Part shown: positions 33,083-44,474 of the stretch, piece after piece
Numbering within the stretch: position 1 is the stretch's first letter
Layout: each line of letters begins with the position of its first letter
Origin: Lateolabrax maculatus
Lineage: Eukaryota > Chordata > Actinopteri > Acropomatiformes > Lateolabracidae
DNA length: 64,000 nucleotides
Direction of reading: 5' to 3'
Assembly: GCA_031216445.1 (NCBI GenBank)
Contig: CM062201.1
Coordinates: forward strand, 2,942,001-3,006,000
Notes under the pieces: model-generated
Told to the model about the DNA's origin: nothing
What the model saw: only the letters and a program-made list of their open reading frames with translations
The model's database searches: none
Translations under genes and position numbers: made by a program

Positions 33083-33862
33083 TTTCATTCCTTTGCGCTC
33101 GCCTGTCATAGCCGGAGCCCCATCTGTTGTAACTCCACACAGCTTGTCCCATTTAAGATCTATCTTGTCAACTGCATCTGACACAGCTTCAAACATGTCC
33201 TTTCCCGTTGTTGTGCCCTTTAGACTTCTAAGATCAAGCAGCTCCTCCGTAACCCAAAAGTTATCGTCCACTCCTCGCAGAAACATCAGCAGCTGTGCGG
33301 TGTCTGTGGCATCTGTGCTCTCATCACATGCAATCGAGTAAAAGTCAAAAGCACAAGCTTTATGTGACACTTGATGTTCTAAGTTAGCTGACAAATCTTC
33401 GATTTGCCGCACAACTGTGTTTCTGGACATGCTCACGTTGTTGAATTCCTGCATCTTTTCTGGGCACATTGTTTCTGCGACTGTGGTGAGGCACTGTTTA
33501 ATGAAGTCACCATCTGAGAAAGGTTTCCCGTGCCGCGCTATGAGTTGAGCTACCTTATAGCTTGCTATTGTGGCAGTTTCTTGTGTTTTGTTAGCATGGA
33601 GAAAATACTGCTGTTGAGCTAGCAGGCTAGCTGCCATTTGCTTAACTTTCTCTTCTCGCTCAGCACCAGTGTAGGACGTGTAGGTCTGATTTTTGGTTTC
33701 ATAGTGTCTTCGTACATTATAGTCTTTCATCACTGCAACACTTTCATGGCAAATCAAACAGACACATTTCCCTTTGACTTACATGAAGAAATATTAATTT
33801 TCCCACTGTGTCTGAAATTTTCTGCACTCACTTGCTATCTTGCGTTTCTTTGGTTCTCCCAT
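33083..33862 (-). pseudogene. hAT transposase, N-terminal part, broken
   Basis: Read on the minus strand from ATG at 33,862: MGEPKKRK, two in-frame stops near 33,810 and 33,793, then CVCLICHESVAVMKDYNVRRHY, a BED-like zinc finger (C, C, H, H), followed by the region with IACDESTDATDTAQLL and LCGVTTDGAPAMTG, which holds the first catalytic aspartates of hAT RNase-H folds. The family resembles vertebrate hAT-derived genes such as GTF2IRD2/ZBED5. The frame runs directly into antisense L2 sequence at 33,083, so roughly the C-terminal half with the hAT dimerisation domain is gone. Confidence 0.85.
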
Positions 33863-34030
33863 TTTTTGGTCACTCGTGGCAAATGTTTTCTTTAATTTAT
33901 TTTATTTAGTGGAAAACCTGCCTTGTTGAAGACTGACGCTCCACCTAGTGTTGAAACTAAGAACTACAACACAGTCCAGTGCAAGTTTCATGTGAGGGCC
34001 AGAATCAATTATATTTTTAAAACTTAAAAG

Positions 34031-34286
34031 GAGCGGCCTGGCTCAGGAGGTAGAACGGTCGTCCAGTAATCAGAAGATTCCTGGTTCAATCCCTGGCTCC
34101 TCCAGAGAAAGTTTCGAAGTGTCCTTGCGCAAGACACTGAACCCCTGACTGTTCCCGATGAGCAGTTGGCACCTTGCATGGCAGCCTCTGCCATCAGTGT
34201 GTGTGAATGAAGGCAATGTATTGTAAACGCGCTTTGAGTGGTCGGTAGACTAGAAAAGCACTATAAAAATGCAGTCCATTTACCAT
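34031..34286 (+). repeat. tRNA-derived SINE inside the hAT element
   Basis: It has an A-box-like TGGCTCAGGAGGTAGAA at 34,039 and a B-box GGTTCAATCCC at 34,083, followed by a body with CAAGACACTGAACCCC and a tail GCGCTTTGAGTGGTCGGTAG with GCAGTCCATTTACCAT. It sits in the leader of the hAT element, so it is the youngest of three layers. It is not a tRNA gene: the sequence past the B-box is SINE body. The tail is typical of abundant teleost SINEs. Confidence 0.8.
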
Positions 34287-34431
34287 TTGCTGCGGGCCAA
34301 TAAAAAATGGACCGTGGGCCGTAGTTTGGACACCCCTGGTCTAGACCAACTCTATGTGAAAAGCGTCTTGAGATAACTTTTGTTATGATTTGGCGCTATA
34401 CAAATAAAATTGACTTGACTTGACTTGACTT

Positions 34432-36799
34432 ATCTTTTAATTTATCTTACTGTATAGTGTAGTGACAAACAGTGTTACAGTTACTCAACAGTGAGTTTGT
34501 AGTATTATTCACTGACTGTGTGTCAGCCATGGTATCAGTATACAACAGGAGCTGTGAATTTGAGCATCCTATGGAGAGATTCTTACCACCATGGGGAAAA
34601 GTGCGCAGGATATTACTCACATCAGGATCACAGCCAGCCTGGCAGCGTGGGCCACCAACAGGACAGCCCAAACCACTGCAACATTATCTGCTGTTGGATG
34701 GCTACTTGGCTACTGATAAGGAATGTCTTGTGCCAAAGCAGTAGACGACCCCCCCCCCACCGAGAATTAACATCAAGGATGCCGACGTAGCGTCTAAAGG
34801 CTGTCAGCTTGATGTGTCATGACCCTTATTGACTTAGGACTTGCAGTTAGCAAGGCCAAAATAACCTCTTAAATGATGCTAAGTTGTTTACCAGGCCCAC
34901 CCCAACAATGGCCAAAGTGTAAAGGAAATTTTGACTCCCTGCATATAGAAATCCATGCCTCTGAACAATGCCCAAAATATCCCCCACTCTCTCTTTATGA
35001 ATCAAATCCCTAAATGAGGATCCTATTGTTAGTGGCAGCTGAATAACCAAGCGATGCAGGCTGTATTTGGCATATCCTGTCCTGTTCCCCTGCCGGGTGG
35101 AGGTTTCTGTCACCTCCTCTCCCTGAATAGACGGCAAGATTGGCCCCGAGACACCAGAACATCCTGCCTGCACAGCAAGAATGTAAACAGGCCCACATGT
35201 TATGTCTAACCAACCCGGCATGATTTCATAATCTCAGCTATTCTTCAGCTGTATGTGTCATGCTGTACTGGCCTGCATATGGTGGGAAAACTGCTCTGTG
35301 ACACTGAAAGTGGGTTTTTGAAGTCAGGATGTAGAACATGCAGTAGGATGACATTACTGATGGGAAGTTGCATCTACTAACAGAGTAGTCCCTCGACCTT
35401 TCATTCCAATAAAACTAAGTTTTAATTAAAATACAAATTTCACTGCATTTCTTAAGGCTGTTATGTGTAGAGTTTTTTCTTGTGAACACAAAAGTTTTGA
35501 AATTTTAATGATAAATATATATATATGAGAAGAGTGCTATGTCTTTATACTTTGCATAAATGATGTGTGACTTGCAGGTCAGACTACAAGACCATTAAAG
35601 TCATGACTATAGACTAAAGAAAATCACAAAAGCATCTACTGTGAAATCAAGGGGTTCTGAAATAGGCTTTTGAAGCCTGGCATGTTATATCTTGTTGGTT
35701 TAATGTGTACAAATACTCAAAGTTTAAAAACCCAAGTTATGGTTTAACAGGGAGGTTTGTGCTGGGCTAGTTCCTGGCTGGGAGCATGCCTAGGCATGAA
35801 ATGCAACGTCATTTTTAGAGTTTTTTTTTTTATTTATGGTTATGTCATCCATTTGCAAAATATAAGAATTGTAAAAATCACAATAGTCTTTTGACCTGAA
35901 AATTAGTCACAAGAGATTTTTTTTATGTACTTGTTTCGTTGAGATGCAACAAACATGGCCTTTTCCTAATGAAGGTCATGAGACATCACAATGCTCAAAC
36001 ATGTCAAATGTTAGTGAATCCATTTGATGTATGCTGTATAATGAAGACTATGCTCTGAGTTTATTGGCTCTTGTCTCACAAGGTCAGCAGGCCCTAGGCT
36101 TTTTCATTTCACATTGATTATTTCAGATTTGCTGGGTCTGTCAAAGTTGAGTTCCAATGAGTCTTATTTACATGTTGTAGGTGTGAATTTGTGTAGAAAC
36201 AGAAGAACTTGCTCTAACAAGCTGTTATGCAATGAAACGTGGCCAGCAACAGCTGGCCCAGAAACCACATGTAGCAATTAATTTAAAAAACCTCAATGCT
36301 GCTGATAATGAAACTTGATTTTGGTTCATGTTGTGCAAATTGGGGGAGGACTTGTCATTTCCTGGTACCATCTTTATTTGGATTAGGAAATAGTGTTACA
36401 ATTTGGAAATGCCACAGACTTTGAGTCTTTGGGGATTCTGGAAATACATTCAGAACAAGCTGGCAAAATAACTTGCTGATTAGGAAACACTAAATAACAC
36501 TAACACTAAACACTAAATAAGCAACCTAATACTTATTTTATGTGACTTTGTGCCAAGCAATACTTTGTTTTTGATTTTTTCTGTAATGTATGTGGCAAGG
36601 CACATGCAAGAGGGATCCAACAAACTCCAATAATGACAACAGCAAGGTAACCTTCCTCACCCTCGTTTATATCACCTCTTTGTTTTCTGTTCTCAGGCAA
36701 ATCCCTGCACACTGACATTTTCAATTTCGACCCTTCCCTTTTTTGTGTCGCTGGTTGGTTTTGCGTTACCTTGAATCCCACAATGAATGGAAAGCGAAC
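34432..36799. other. No gene seen
   Basis: Unique-looking AT-rich DNA. A C run lies at 34,751. Frames around 34,472-34,790 and 34,847-35,221 overlap each other in different phases or strands and carry no known domain. Confidence 0.5.
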
Positions 36800-36990
36800 G
36801 TTGTGTCGTTCAGCGGGTCTTTACAGTTAGTCTGTCGCTATGCTGTGAGACTGTACTTATGCACAAATGTTATGTTTAGAAGAGGATGTTTACCATGTTC
36901 AGCATCTTACTTTAGCATGTCAGCATGTTAACATTTGCCAACTTAGAACAAAGTACAGCTGAGGCTGATGGGAATGTCACAGATACTGAT
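36800..36990 (+). repeat. Dispersed repeat F
   Basis: The blocks GTTTACCATGTTCAGCATCT, TTTAGCATGTCAGCATGTTA and AAGTACAGCTGAGGCTGATG are those of a very common percomorph dispersed repeat. A reverse relative is at 47,455-47,570 (ATATTTTGGTTTATGACTAA, AATGACATTCAGCTTAGCAT). A likely downstream part occurs at 63,541-63,735. Transposon type is unknown. Confidence 0.5.
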
Positions 36991-36994
36991 TTAA

Positions 36995-39879
36995 CGGCTA
37001 TATAGCAGTCTGGACCAAAGTGGTGGACAATCCATAGAGACACGCCTGCTGGTGTAGTTAATAAAACAACAGATGCTTGTCTCTGTGACTCGAATGTAAT
37101 GTTATACATGAGAGGCACAAAGTAGGGCCAGGCTCAACATACCATGAACCTACCTCAGCACTGAATAAACATAGATAAAACAATATAATGAGCTGATTTT
37201 CTAAATTGTCAAGGTTTTAATTTAATGGAACGTAATCATCACTGACTCATTCTATATTATACAATGCTGACCCCAGGGTGGTAAGTGAGAACACACACAA
37301 GCATCCACCCATGCACGCACATGCACATACACACACACAGAACACGTCCCAGTCCATTTCTTTTAGGGCAAGAAGGTTCTTTGAGCCCAAACCTCACTTG
37401 GATATTCTTCAGCTAAGTAAAGCTCGCACATTTTTTTCTTAAACCTCATCTTTTATCTCTTTGCCCATGGAGGTAATTATCAGTGTTGTCACGGCATTGT
37501 GATTCATTAACGAAGCTTTCATCCATGGCTTTCTGCCGGTGTCGAGGCCCGCGCCATCTTCGCTGGCTTAATTAGTGCTAGCAGCGTTCGCTCACTTTAA
37601 GGCCCCTCAGTAAGAAAGTGATCTGAGGGGGAGGAAAAAGAGAGCGGACAGGAGGGCAAGTCCTGAAAATCTTTGATAGATCTCTACTCCACTCCTTACC
37701 CTTCACCGAGCTAATTCAAGTAGACCTGAGATGCAAAAGCAATGTTGCTGGTATTCATCAAGTGCTGTGGATGATTACTGATGATGGTGAGGAGTCTCCC
37801 ACTGAAACATGCCAAGTACACCAGCTTAACTCTTTCCTTGTCTTGTTTCAAGAGCTCTCTCAGGGGTTGCGAGTGGTAATTTGGGAGTCAACACTTGAGA
37901 ATTCTGCCTAACTTCCACAGTCATTTGGCGTCACTCCACTGATACATAATTTATATGGAAGTTTGAGTTACCAGTACAAGTTTGTGTTGCCTCTTGAGGT
38001 GCTTTTCTTAGATCTGATAGTTTTAATACTGTATCAACTGTTTCATAGGGAGTGATCTTGTATGTTATGTGATTCTCTGCAGAGAGTTATTACAGTCTGA
38101 TCTCACTTGGTTTATTATTGGAGTTCAATATATCTCTAGCAGTTTGACATTTTACAACTTGTTTACTTACATTTCTCTATTCTCTTGTGGTTTTATATGG
38201 GAGCTAAGACGACTCCAAAAACTGAACTGGCATCCCCACGAATAACTCTAATTATTCAGTGATCTAACTTTGCAATAACATCATCATTCAGCATTTCATT
38301 TTTTGGGCAGTAAAGGTAATAGAGCAGAAATAGTTAATTTTGGAGTGTAACACTGAATGTTTAAATTCGAACTGTAATTTGAATTGTACTTGCTTTTTTG
38401 TATATTGACTCAACTACAATGATACTACAGGTATTGTGCATATTTTTTAATTTTCCAAGAATATAGAACAGGTTTTGTATGTATTAGTGGAAACATTGTC
38501 TAAGCCTGTAGCCTCTGAGTGGGCATTTTTCCACCAATTTTCCACAACTGAAAGCCAGAGTTGCCAGGAGGTGCTTCGTCAACTTCTGTGGCGAGCTACT
38601 GATTAGAAGAACATCATAATGTATCGCCTAGAAATGTTAGTACAAAGCATTTTTTTCCCCTTTTCTCAACATAGCATCAGCTATCAACCTTTAGCATTTA
38701 AGCCATCTGCCTCCTTACAACAAATCCCCCCCAAAAATGCCCCCCCCCCCCCCCCCCCCCACTCCCACACACACACATATTACACACAAATATACTAATT
38801 TCTTAGGGAAAATTTATATTAAATTCAGTTTGACTTTAAAGGTCCCTGGTTCAAACATTACAGCCAGTCATCATGGTTTTAGGTGTTTTACATAAACGTG
38901 TTGAGAAATCCTCTTCTGGATTACAGGAGATGGTTTTAACCCCTTCTTTTGTGTTTAATTCTAGCCGCACAGCAGCCACGACATGATTTGGTCAGGTGGA
39001 TTGTTAATTTCCTGAGGATTGAGAGGGTGAAAGAAAACCGAGCTTTATCTGATATCTGATTTCTGATTCAGCTCTTCAGACTCTCTTTTCTCTGTTGCAT
39101 ACTGATGAAAGTCACAGCACACATAAACACTGCTTCAAGGAAATGAGTCATGGTCCATTGATGGAGGATTGTCCCATGGTGTGATTAATTTTTTCTGCAA
39201 CTTAATATTTCAAAGACAAAGGACACGATTTTAGACTTCAGGTCTCATGTTTTACCCCATGAGGTAACAACCATTCAGAGTTCAGGCAGTACACTTAGCG
39301 ACAATTATTGTCCCTGACTCACCTTTAGGAGCAACTGTGTAGAAATGTGTACATTTCACATGGGTCAAACAGTCTACTTTCAATTTTCATACAGCTAGCA
39401 TGGGTCTTCTCTATCCTGGTTATATTGAACACTCTAAGTCAAGCTGCTAAGTCGAATTGGTTTAATATTAAATAGGAAGCTTCAGTTTAGACTATCTACA
39501 TTTTACTCATCTCAGTTACTAAGTTAGGCCAAGTCTGTAGTCCAGGGAATCTCCCACCCACTCAACTGCAGCTGCTTGCATCTCTCAGGACATTTAAAAC
39601 TATGAAATGCAGAACGAAAAGACTCAAAATTGCTTTTGTATCTGGCTGCAGTTGCTATGTTCACTGACACAGTTCAACACTTCAGTAGGAATTCTGTTTA
39701 TATAATACTAAGCTGTTTTGACAAATACATTTAGTAAGAAACATAACAGGCAACATTATTCCAGTCCAGGGAATGCTTCTTCCTTTTATGCACAGAAGTT
39801 GTGAGATGGACGTTGGGGTCGACGGTGGATGGTGGGGGAACAAAGCTTAGGCTTTGCGTCCTGCATCCTGCATGCTGTA
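36995..39879. other. Gene-free stretch, possible conserved non-coding patch
   Basis: No exon seen. Short CA runs lie near 37,330. Positions about 37,440-37,640 are non-repetitive, GC-richer and contain a GGCTTAATTAGTGCTAGC segment, so could be a regulatory element, but I cannot test conservation. A 21-base C run lies at 38,740. Confidence 0.4.
38740..38760. repeat. Poly(C) run
   Basis: Twenty-one consecutive C after an earlier C8 at about 38,726. The minus strand is a G run able to form quadruplexes. Run length in such places is often wrong in assemblies. Confidence 0.95.
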
Positions 39880-40030
39880 TTACAAATGTATAGATCAAGT
39901 ACTTTTAAAATTTGACGGCCTGTACAAAGGCCTCTGTTGCATAGATTTTGACCATTCTTTTTTAAATCTGTGTCTCGCAAGTCCCCCAACTTTATGGAAG
40001 TACCCCTTGGAACAGTATGAAAAGTCTTGT
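39880..40030 (+). repeat. Dispersed repeat G, copy 1
   Basis: It shares TTTTGACCA, the segment TCTGTGTCTCGCAAG and CAAGTCCCCCAACTTTA with 40,845-40,935. Both copies are in the same orientation. Copies are short, AT-rich and diverged; the class is not known. Confidence 0.45.
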
Positions 40031-40844
40031 GCAGAGTGCGGACGGATGATTTTTTGAATTTCACCAAGACCACAACCTTTCCATAACTTCAGCCAAGTTC
40101 TATGAGTAATCTAAACAGAGCCATAAAAAGAATTATCATACCAAAGTTCCCTGGGCACATGTTATAGGAAAGCAAACGAAATATGTTGCTAGCAAACACT
40201 TTGCTGATACATTCGGTATGAACATTGTGCAATTTGCAGATACATTCATTAGAAACATTTCCCCATTAGTTATTGTAAAAAGAAATCATCTGTTCAGCAT
40301 TACTCATAAAACATATTTGACGTTGCAAATATCATAGCATTAAAAAAAACACAAATTTTATAAGACAGAGGTGCATAATTTGACCTACTCTTAATTATGA
40401 TTCAGCTTGCTGGAATAAGAGGAAATGTGTTAATCATTTTGTTATGTGATAATGTTTTAATTACCTGCTTGCGAGACGTTTTGCCTTCACTTAGAACAAA
40501 GACTACCCTGACCTTTGTGTAGCCAAGCAAAATGGCTTGTTTTTAATAATTATTCCACCAAGCCAACACATTTTATCAAACAGCAGCCCCTTTATTTATT
40601 CTTACATAGAAACAAAATCACAAACTGCAAACATTCTATGATTTTTTTGAGGCATGAGGACATTTTCCTAGATTGAAATTTAAACTTTTACTTACATTTT
40701 TAGAAGAAAGCCTTCATTATAAACTGGGATGGGAATTTACCAGGCGTGGAGGGTTTAATGGTAGACGCATATCAAGTTGGATTATGGGAAATATAGTATC
40801 CAGTCTGACTCATTAGAGGCACTAAAAGTAGGATATCTCAACCT

Positions 40845-40935
40845 CTGCTGCCTTAATTTTGACCAATCTGTATATAATCTGCCTCTTACAAGTCCCCCAA
40901 CTTTAGAGACGTGCAAAACTAAATTGCAGGAGTGG
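40845..40935 (+). repeat. Dispersed repeat G, copy 2
   Basis: Second copy with TTTTGACCAATCTG, CTGCCTCTTACAAGTCCCCC and AACTTTAGAG. The frame at 40,782-40,994 on the other strand has no known domain and overlaps this repeat. Confidence 0.45.
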
Positions 40936-41688
40936 CCCTTTAAATTATTATAAATAAATGGGCTGTCCCCATGATTTTGCAGTGGACAGTACATGCTATG
41001 TCATCAAAGCGTCCTGACCTTCAATCTGGCTAATGATTTGACACTGATACACATGTTGCATGCTCCTTTCTCCTTTGTACAATGAGGAAAGTATTATTTA
41101 TATAATGATTGGTTTGTGAATATCACTACTACTTATGGTGTGACCATCCAATACTTTCAGTTTCAGAGTTAGTTATTTGATTCAGTTCACTGTTGACACT
41201 GTATACTGCGATCTTTGAACCTTCTGTAAAAGGATATCAGCACAATCTGTGAGTAAGTGAAAATAGTGTGAACCTAGCGTGAAGGTGGTGAATGAAAACA
41301 CTATCAGGTTTACTCATTTAACGAGCCCAACCTTCATCAAACAGCTTTGGCCTCCGTCTTCTTGTTGTGAGTCATTCACAGTTCAGTGGTGCTGATTAAC
41401 AATGCACTGGTTTTTAGTTTCCATTGTGTAATCTGCTATGGCCATTTCTTCCAACCGCAGTCTCAGACAATGATTCACCATACAGTATATGACTTGTGAA
41501 AGGAGCCCAGCAGCAGCTATATTCAACACCATGTGGAAGACCAAGCCTTCACTTGGTGCTGCTGAGGGCTCAGCTTCAATTGTGAAGTAGACATATAGAT
41601 ATAAATGTCTGTAAGTGTTTGGGATGGAGATGTGCTCCATAATGTATTTGTATGTGTATGCCAATTATGCATGCTGTATGTGTATATA
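40936..41688. other. No gene seen
   Basis: AT-rich spacer leading to the Tc1 insertion site, which lies in a short TATATATA run. No recognisable element. Confidence 0.5.
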
Positions 41689-41690
41689 TA

Positions 41691-43048
41691 CAGTGGGTAC
41701 AGAAAGTACTCAGACCCCTTTAAATTTTTCACTCTTTGTTTCATTGCAGCCATTTGCTAAAATCAAAAAAGTTCATTTTATTTCTCATTAATGTACACTC
41801 AGCACCCCATCTTGACAGAAAAAAACAGAAATGTAGAAATTTTTGCAAATTTATTAAAAAAGAAAAACTGAAATATCACATGGTCATAAGTATTCAGACC
41901 CTTTGCTGTGACACTCATATTTAACTCACATGCTGTCCATTTCTTCTGATCCTCCTTGACGACCAGAACTCTTCCTAGACCTGGCCGTCCAGCCAAACTG
42001 AGCAATCGTGGGAGAAGAGCCTTGGTGAGAGAGGTAAAGAAGAACCCAAAGATCACTGTGGCTGAGCTCCAGAGATGCAGTAGGGAGATGGGAGAAAGTT
42101 CCACAAAGTCAACTATCACTGCAGCCCTCCACCAGTCGGGGCTTTATGGCAGAGTGGCCCGACGGAAGCCTCTCCTCAGTGCAAGACATATGAAAGCCCG
42201 CATAGAGTTTGCCAAAAAACACATGAAGGACTCCCAGACTATGAGAGATAAGATTCTCTGGTCTGATGAGACGAAGTTTGAACTTTTTGGCGTTAATTCT
42301 AAGCGGTATGTGTGGAGAAAACCAGGCACTGCTCATCACCTGCCCAATACAATCCCAACAGTGAAACATGGTGGTGGCAGCATCATGCTATGGGGGTGTT
42401 TTTCAGCTACAGGGACAGGACGACTGGTTGCAATTGAAGGAAAGATGAATGCGGCCAAGTACAGAGATATCCTGGAAGAAAACCTCTTCCAGAGTGCTCA
42501 GGACCTCAGACTGGGCCGAAGGTTCACCTTCCAACAAGACAATGACCCTAAGCACACAGCTAAAATAACAAAGGAGTGGCTTCGGAACAACTCTGTGACC
42601 ATTCTTGACTGGCCCAGCCAGAGCCCTGACCTAAACCCAACTGAGCATCTCTGGAGAGACCTGAAAATGGCTGTCCACCAACGTTCACCATCCAACCTGA
42701 CGGAACTGGAGAGGATCTGCAAGGAAGAATGGCAGAGGATCCCCAAATCCAGGTGTGAAAAACTTGTTGCATCATTCCCAAGAAGACTCATGGCTGTACT
42801 AGCTCAGAAGGGTGGTTCTACTCAATACTGAGCAAAGGGTCTGAATACTTATGACCATGTGATATTTCAGTTTTTCTTTTTTAATAAATTTGCAAAAATT
42901 TCTACATTTCTGTTTTTTTTCTGTCAAGATGGGGTGCTGAGTGTACATTACTGAGAAATAAAATGAACTTTTTTGATTTTAGCAAATGGCTGCAATGAAA
43001 TAAAGAGTGAAAAATTTAAAGGGGTCTGAATACTTTCTGTACCCACTG
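41691..43048 (+). mobile_element. Tc1-type DNA transposon with complete ends
   Basis: A 1,358-base element flanked by TA on both sides (41,689-41,690 and 43,049-43,050), the standard Tc1/mariner target duplication. It begins CAGTGGGTACAGAAAGTA and ends with the inverse. The inverted repeats run 41,691-41,907 and about 42,832-43,048, roughly 217 bases with only about three mismatches and one indel, so the insertion is young. Typical fish relatives are near 1.6 kb; the shortfall lies between the left repeat and the transposase frame, where the N-terminal coding part should be. Confidence 0.95.
41956..42831 (+). CDS. Tc1-family transposase, N-terminally deleted
   Basis: A 291-codon frame without stops but also without a proper start: it opens with TTG right after TGA-TCC-TCC, and the first ATG is at 42,088 (residue 45). 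The GRPAK motif at residues 10-14 and the helix-turn-helix that follows match the second (RED) DNA-binding subdomain. The DDE domain is complete: D104 in WSDETKF, D195 in QQDNDPKH and E230 in NPTEHLW, a DD34E spacing. D104-D195 spacing equals that of Sleeping Beauty (91), which implies that about 49 N-terminal residues, that is the first (PAI) helix-turn-helix, are missing. Such a protein is unlikely to bind the ends normally. The gene is thus probably non-functional despite an intact catalytic core. Confidence 0.85.
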   Translation: MTTRTLPRPGRPAKLSNRGRRALVREVKKNPKITVAELQRCSREMGESSTKSTITAALHQSGLYGRVARRKPLLSARHMKARIEFAKKHMKDSQTMRDKILWSDETKFELFGVNSKRYVWRKPGTAHHLPNTIPTVKHGGGSIMLWGCFSATGTGRLVAIEGKMNAAKYRDILEENLFQSAQDLRLGRRFTFQQDNDPKHTAKITKEWLRNNSVTILDWPSQSPDLNPTEHLWRDLKMAVHQRSPSNLTELERICKEEWQRIPKSRCEKLVASFPRRLMAVLAQKGGSTQY

Positions 43049-43291
43049 TATATACCAGTATGGCACCGAATGGTAAGTAATACAGTTAATAAATTTGTTT
43101 GTTTGTACATGACATCAATGCCAATGTACACAGTATGGCAGTACATTTTATAAAATATCTTTCATGTATTTTAAAAATGAATAAATAAACACAATAATAT
43201 AATAAATAATAGTTTAATTATAATTAGAAACGAATAATAGAAATCATTATAACAGAAGCACTCTAACTATGAAATTATTAGGCATAATGGG

Positions 43292-43595
43292 GTGGCTGTG
43301 GCTCAGTAGTAGAGCAGGGTTGTCCAATAACCCAAGGTTGGAGGTTCAATCCCCGCTCTCCCTCCCGAAGATTGGTGGCAGTCCACCTACTTGCCACGGC
43401 CGAGGTGCCCTTGAGCAAGGCATCGCACCCCCAATTGCTCCCCGGGCGCTGTGAACTGCTGCCCACCGCTCCAGTGTGAATATGGCACCTGTCTCTTTGT
43501 GTGACCCTGTGCATGTGTGTGTTTGTACAGGTACCACTGGATGGGTTAAATGCAGAGAAATAATTTCACAATTTGTGATAAATAAAGTTAATAAA
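43292..43595 (+). repeat. tRNA-derived SINE
   Basis: A-box-like TGGCTCAGTAGTAGAGC at about 43,299 and B-box GGTTCAATCCC at 43,343, a body with CTTGAGCAAGGCATCGCACC and CCACCGCTCCAGTGTGAATA, then ATGGGTTAAATGCAGAGAAA and an A-rich tail with AATAAAGTTAATAAAAAAAA. This organisation is that of a common teleost SINE. The family differs from the SINE at 34,031 past the B-box. Frames at 43,269-43,537 on both strands are repeat DNA. Confidence 0.85.
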
Positions 43596-43829
43596 AAAAA
43601 AAATAAAGCTGCATAGTATTCTTATTTTATTTTTGGCCTGGATGAATTCTTTAGAATTTCCTCAAATCAAGCATATAACATATTATATAACCTTGTAAAA
43701 TTTATATGGCTAAAGTGTTAGCAACCAGTTGCCTATTTACACAATACAAAAGTATTATTCTTATTATAAGCTGCATAATCTTTTTTGACAGAATGCCAAA
43801 TTATTATTTAGAGTTATTTGGAGTTGTGT

Positions 43830-43985
43830 TTGTGTCCACCTTATGAATGTAAGTCCAATATTCACTCTACACCACCTTCTGAGGGAAATATCTGGCTCTG
43901 TAAAGCACAGAGGAACTGCAGCGCTGGTTAAAGCTCTATGGATTCATCACTATGAGTGACACCTTATACATTACTTGCAGTCGTT
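43830..43985 (+). repeat. Dispersed repeat H, copy 1
   Basis: CACCTTCTGAGGGAAATATC and TGGCTCTGTAAAGC belong to a dispersed repeat that reappears inverted at 46,835-46,965, where GAGCATTTAGCAGCTTTAGA and GCCAGATA are the equivalent pieces. Identification is from recall of frequent percomorph repeats; ends are uncertain. Confidence 0.4.
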
Positions 43986-44474
43986 GACCTTTAGTTCCTG
44001 TAAAATACTGGGAAGTGCAGTTTTAACAACAATTAAAATACAATACAAATGTATCTTTTGAAATCAAAGTTTGACACTGATGCAGGGTAATTTCTAATCG
44101 TGTATGCGTGAGGTGTGTTTTAGAAAACTAAGTCAATGAATGCATGTGTCGTTATTGATGTGCCGTTTGTGTATACAGTATAAGTATAGTATACACCTTC
44201 CTCTGCATGTGTGTTCGGCCAGCTCTGTGTTTCTTCACTCTGCATTGCTTGCTGACTTCACCTCTGCAGTGTGTGCTGCCAGCAGCTGAAACACAACCCA
44301 GCACGTACAGAGGGTAGAAATGAATCCCATATTTTCCGTTCTATCTGTGCACTGTATATCCACCTCTCCCCCACTGTGCCACATTTAGATAAATCTGATG
44401 CCCACTTGGCAGAACTGTGCTGCCAGAAACAGAACCTGGGTCATTTAAACCCAGCAGCAGAACAGGCCCTGCTC

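Larger units (their letters stand above)
33083..34338 (-). mobile_element. Truncated hAT transposon
   Basis: The 5' terminus is at 34,338: the minus strand begins CAGGGGTGTCCAAACTACGG, a typical hAT (Charlie-like) terminal repeat, followed by the flank GTCTAGAC. Toward lower coordinates come a SINE (34,031-34,286), the non-coding leader and the transposase start at 33,862. The 3' end is lost at 33,083, where no matching terminal repeat or 8-base duplicate is found. Confidence 0.8.
32535..34431 (+). mobile_element. L2-type LINE 3' end, split by a hAT element
   Basis: The left part (32,535-33,082) holds the C-terminal ORF and the first half of the 3' UTR, ending in CTCTCACTTTCTGCAGGTAT. The right part (34,339-34,431) resumes at GTCTAGAC and finishes with GGCGCTATACAAATAAAATT and TTGACTTGACTTGACTTGACT. 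The UTR segment between these points, present at 325-617, is missing, so the insertion was accompanied or followed by a deletion of the LINE. Confidence 0.85.

Noticed and set aside
34039..34093. tRNA gene
   Set aside because: A- and B-boxes are present but the cloverleaf is not maintained and SINE body follows directly.
43299..43353. tRNA gene
   Set aside because: Same reason: promoter boxes belong to a SINE head.
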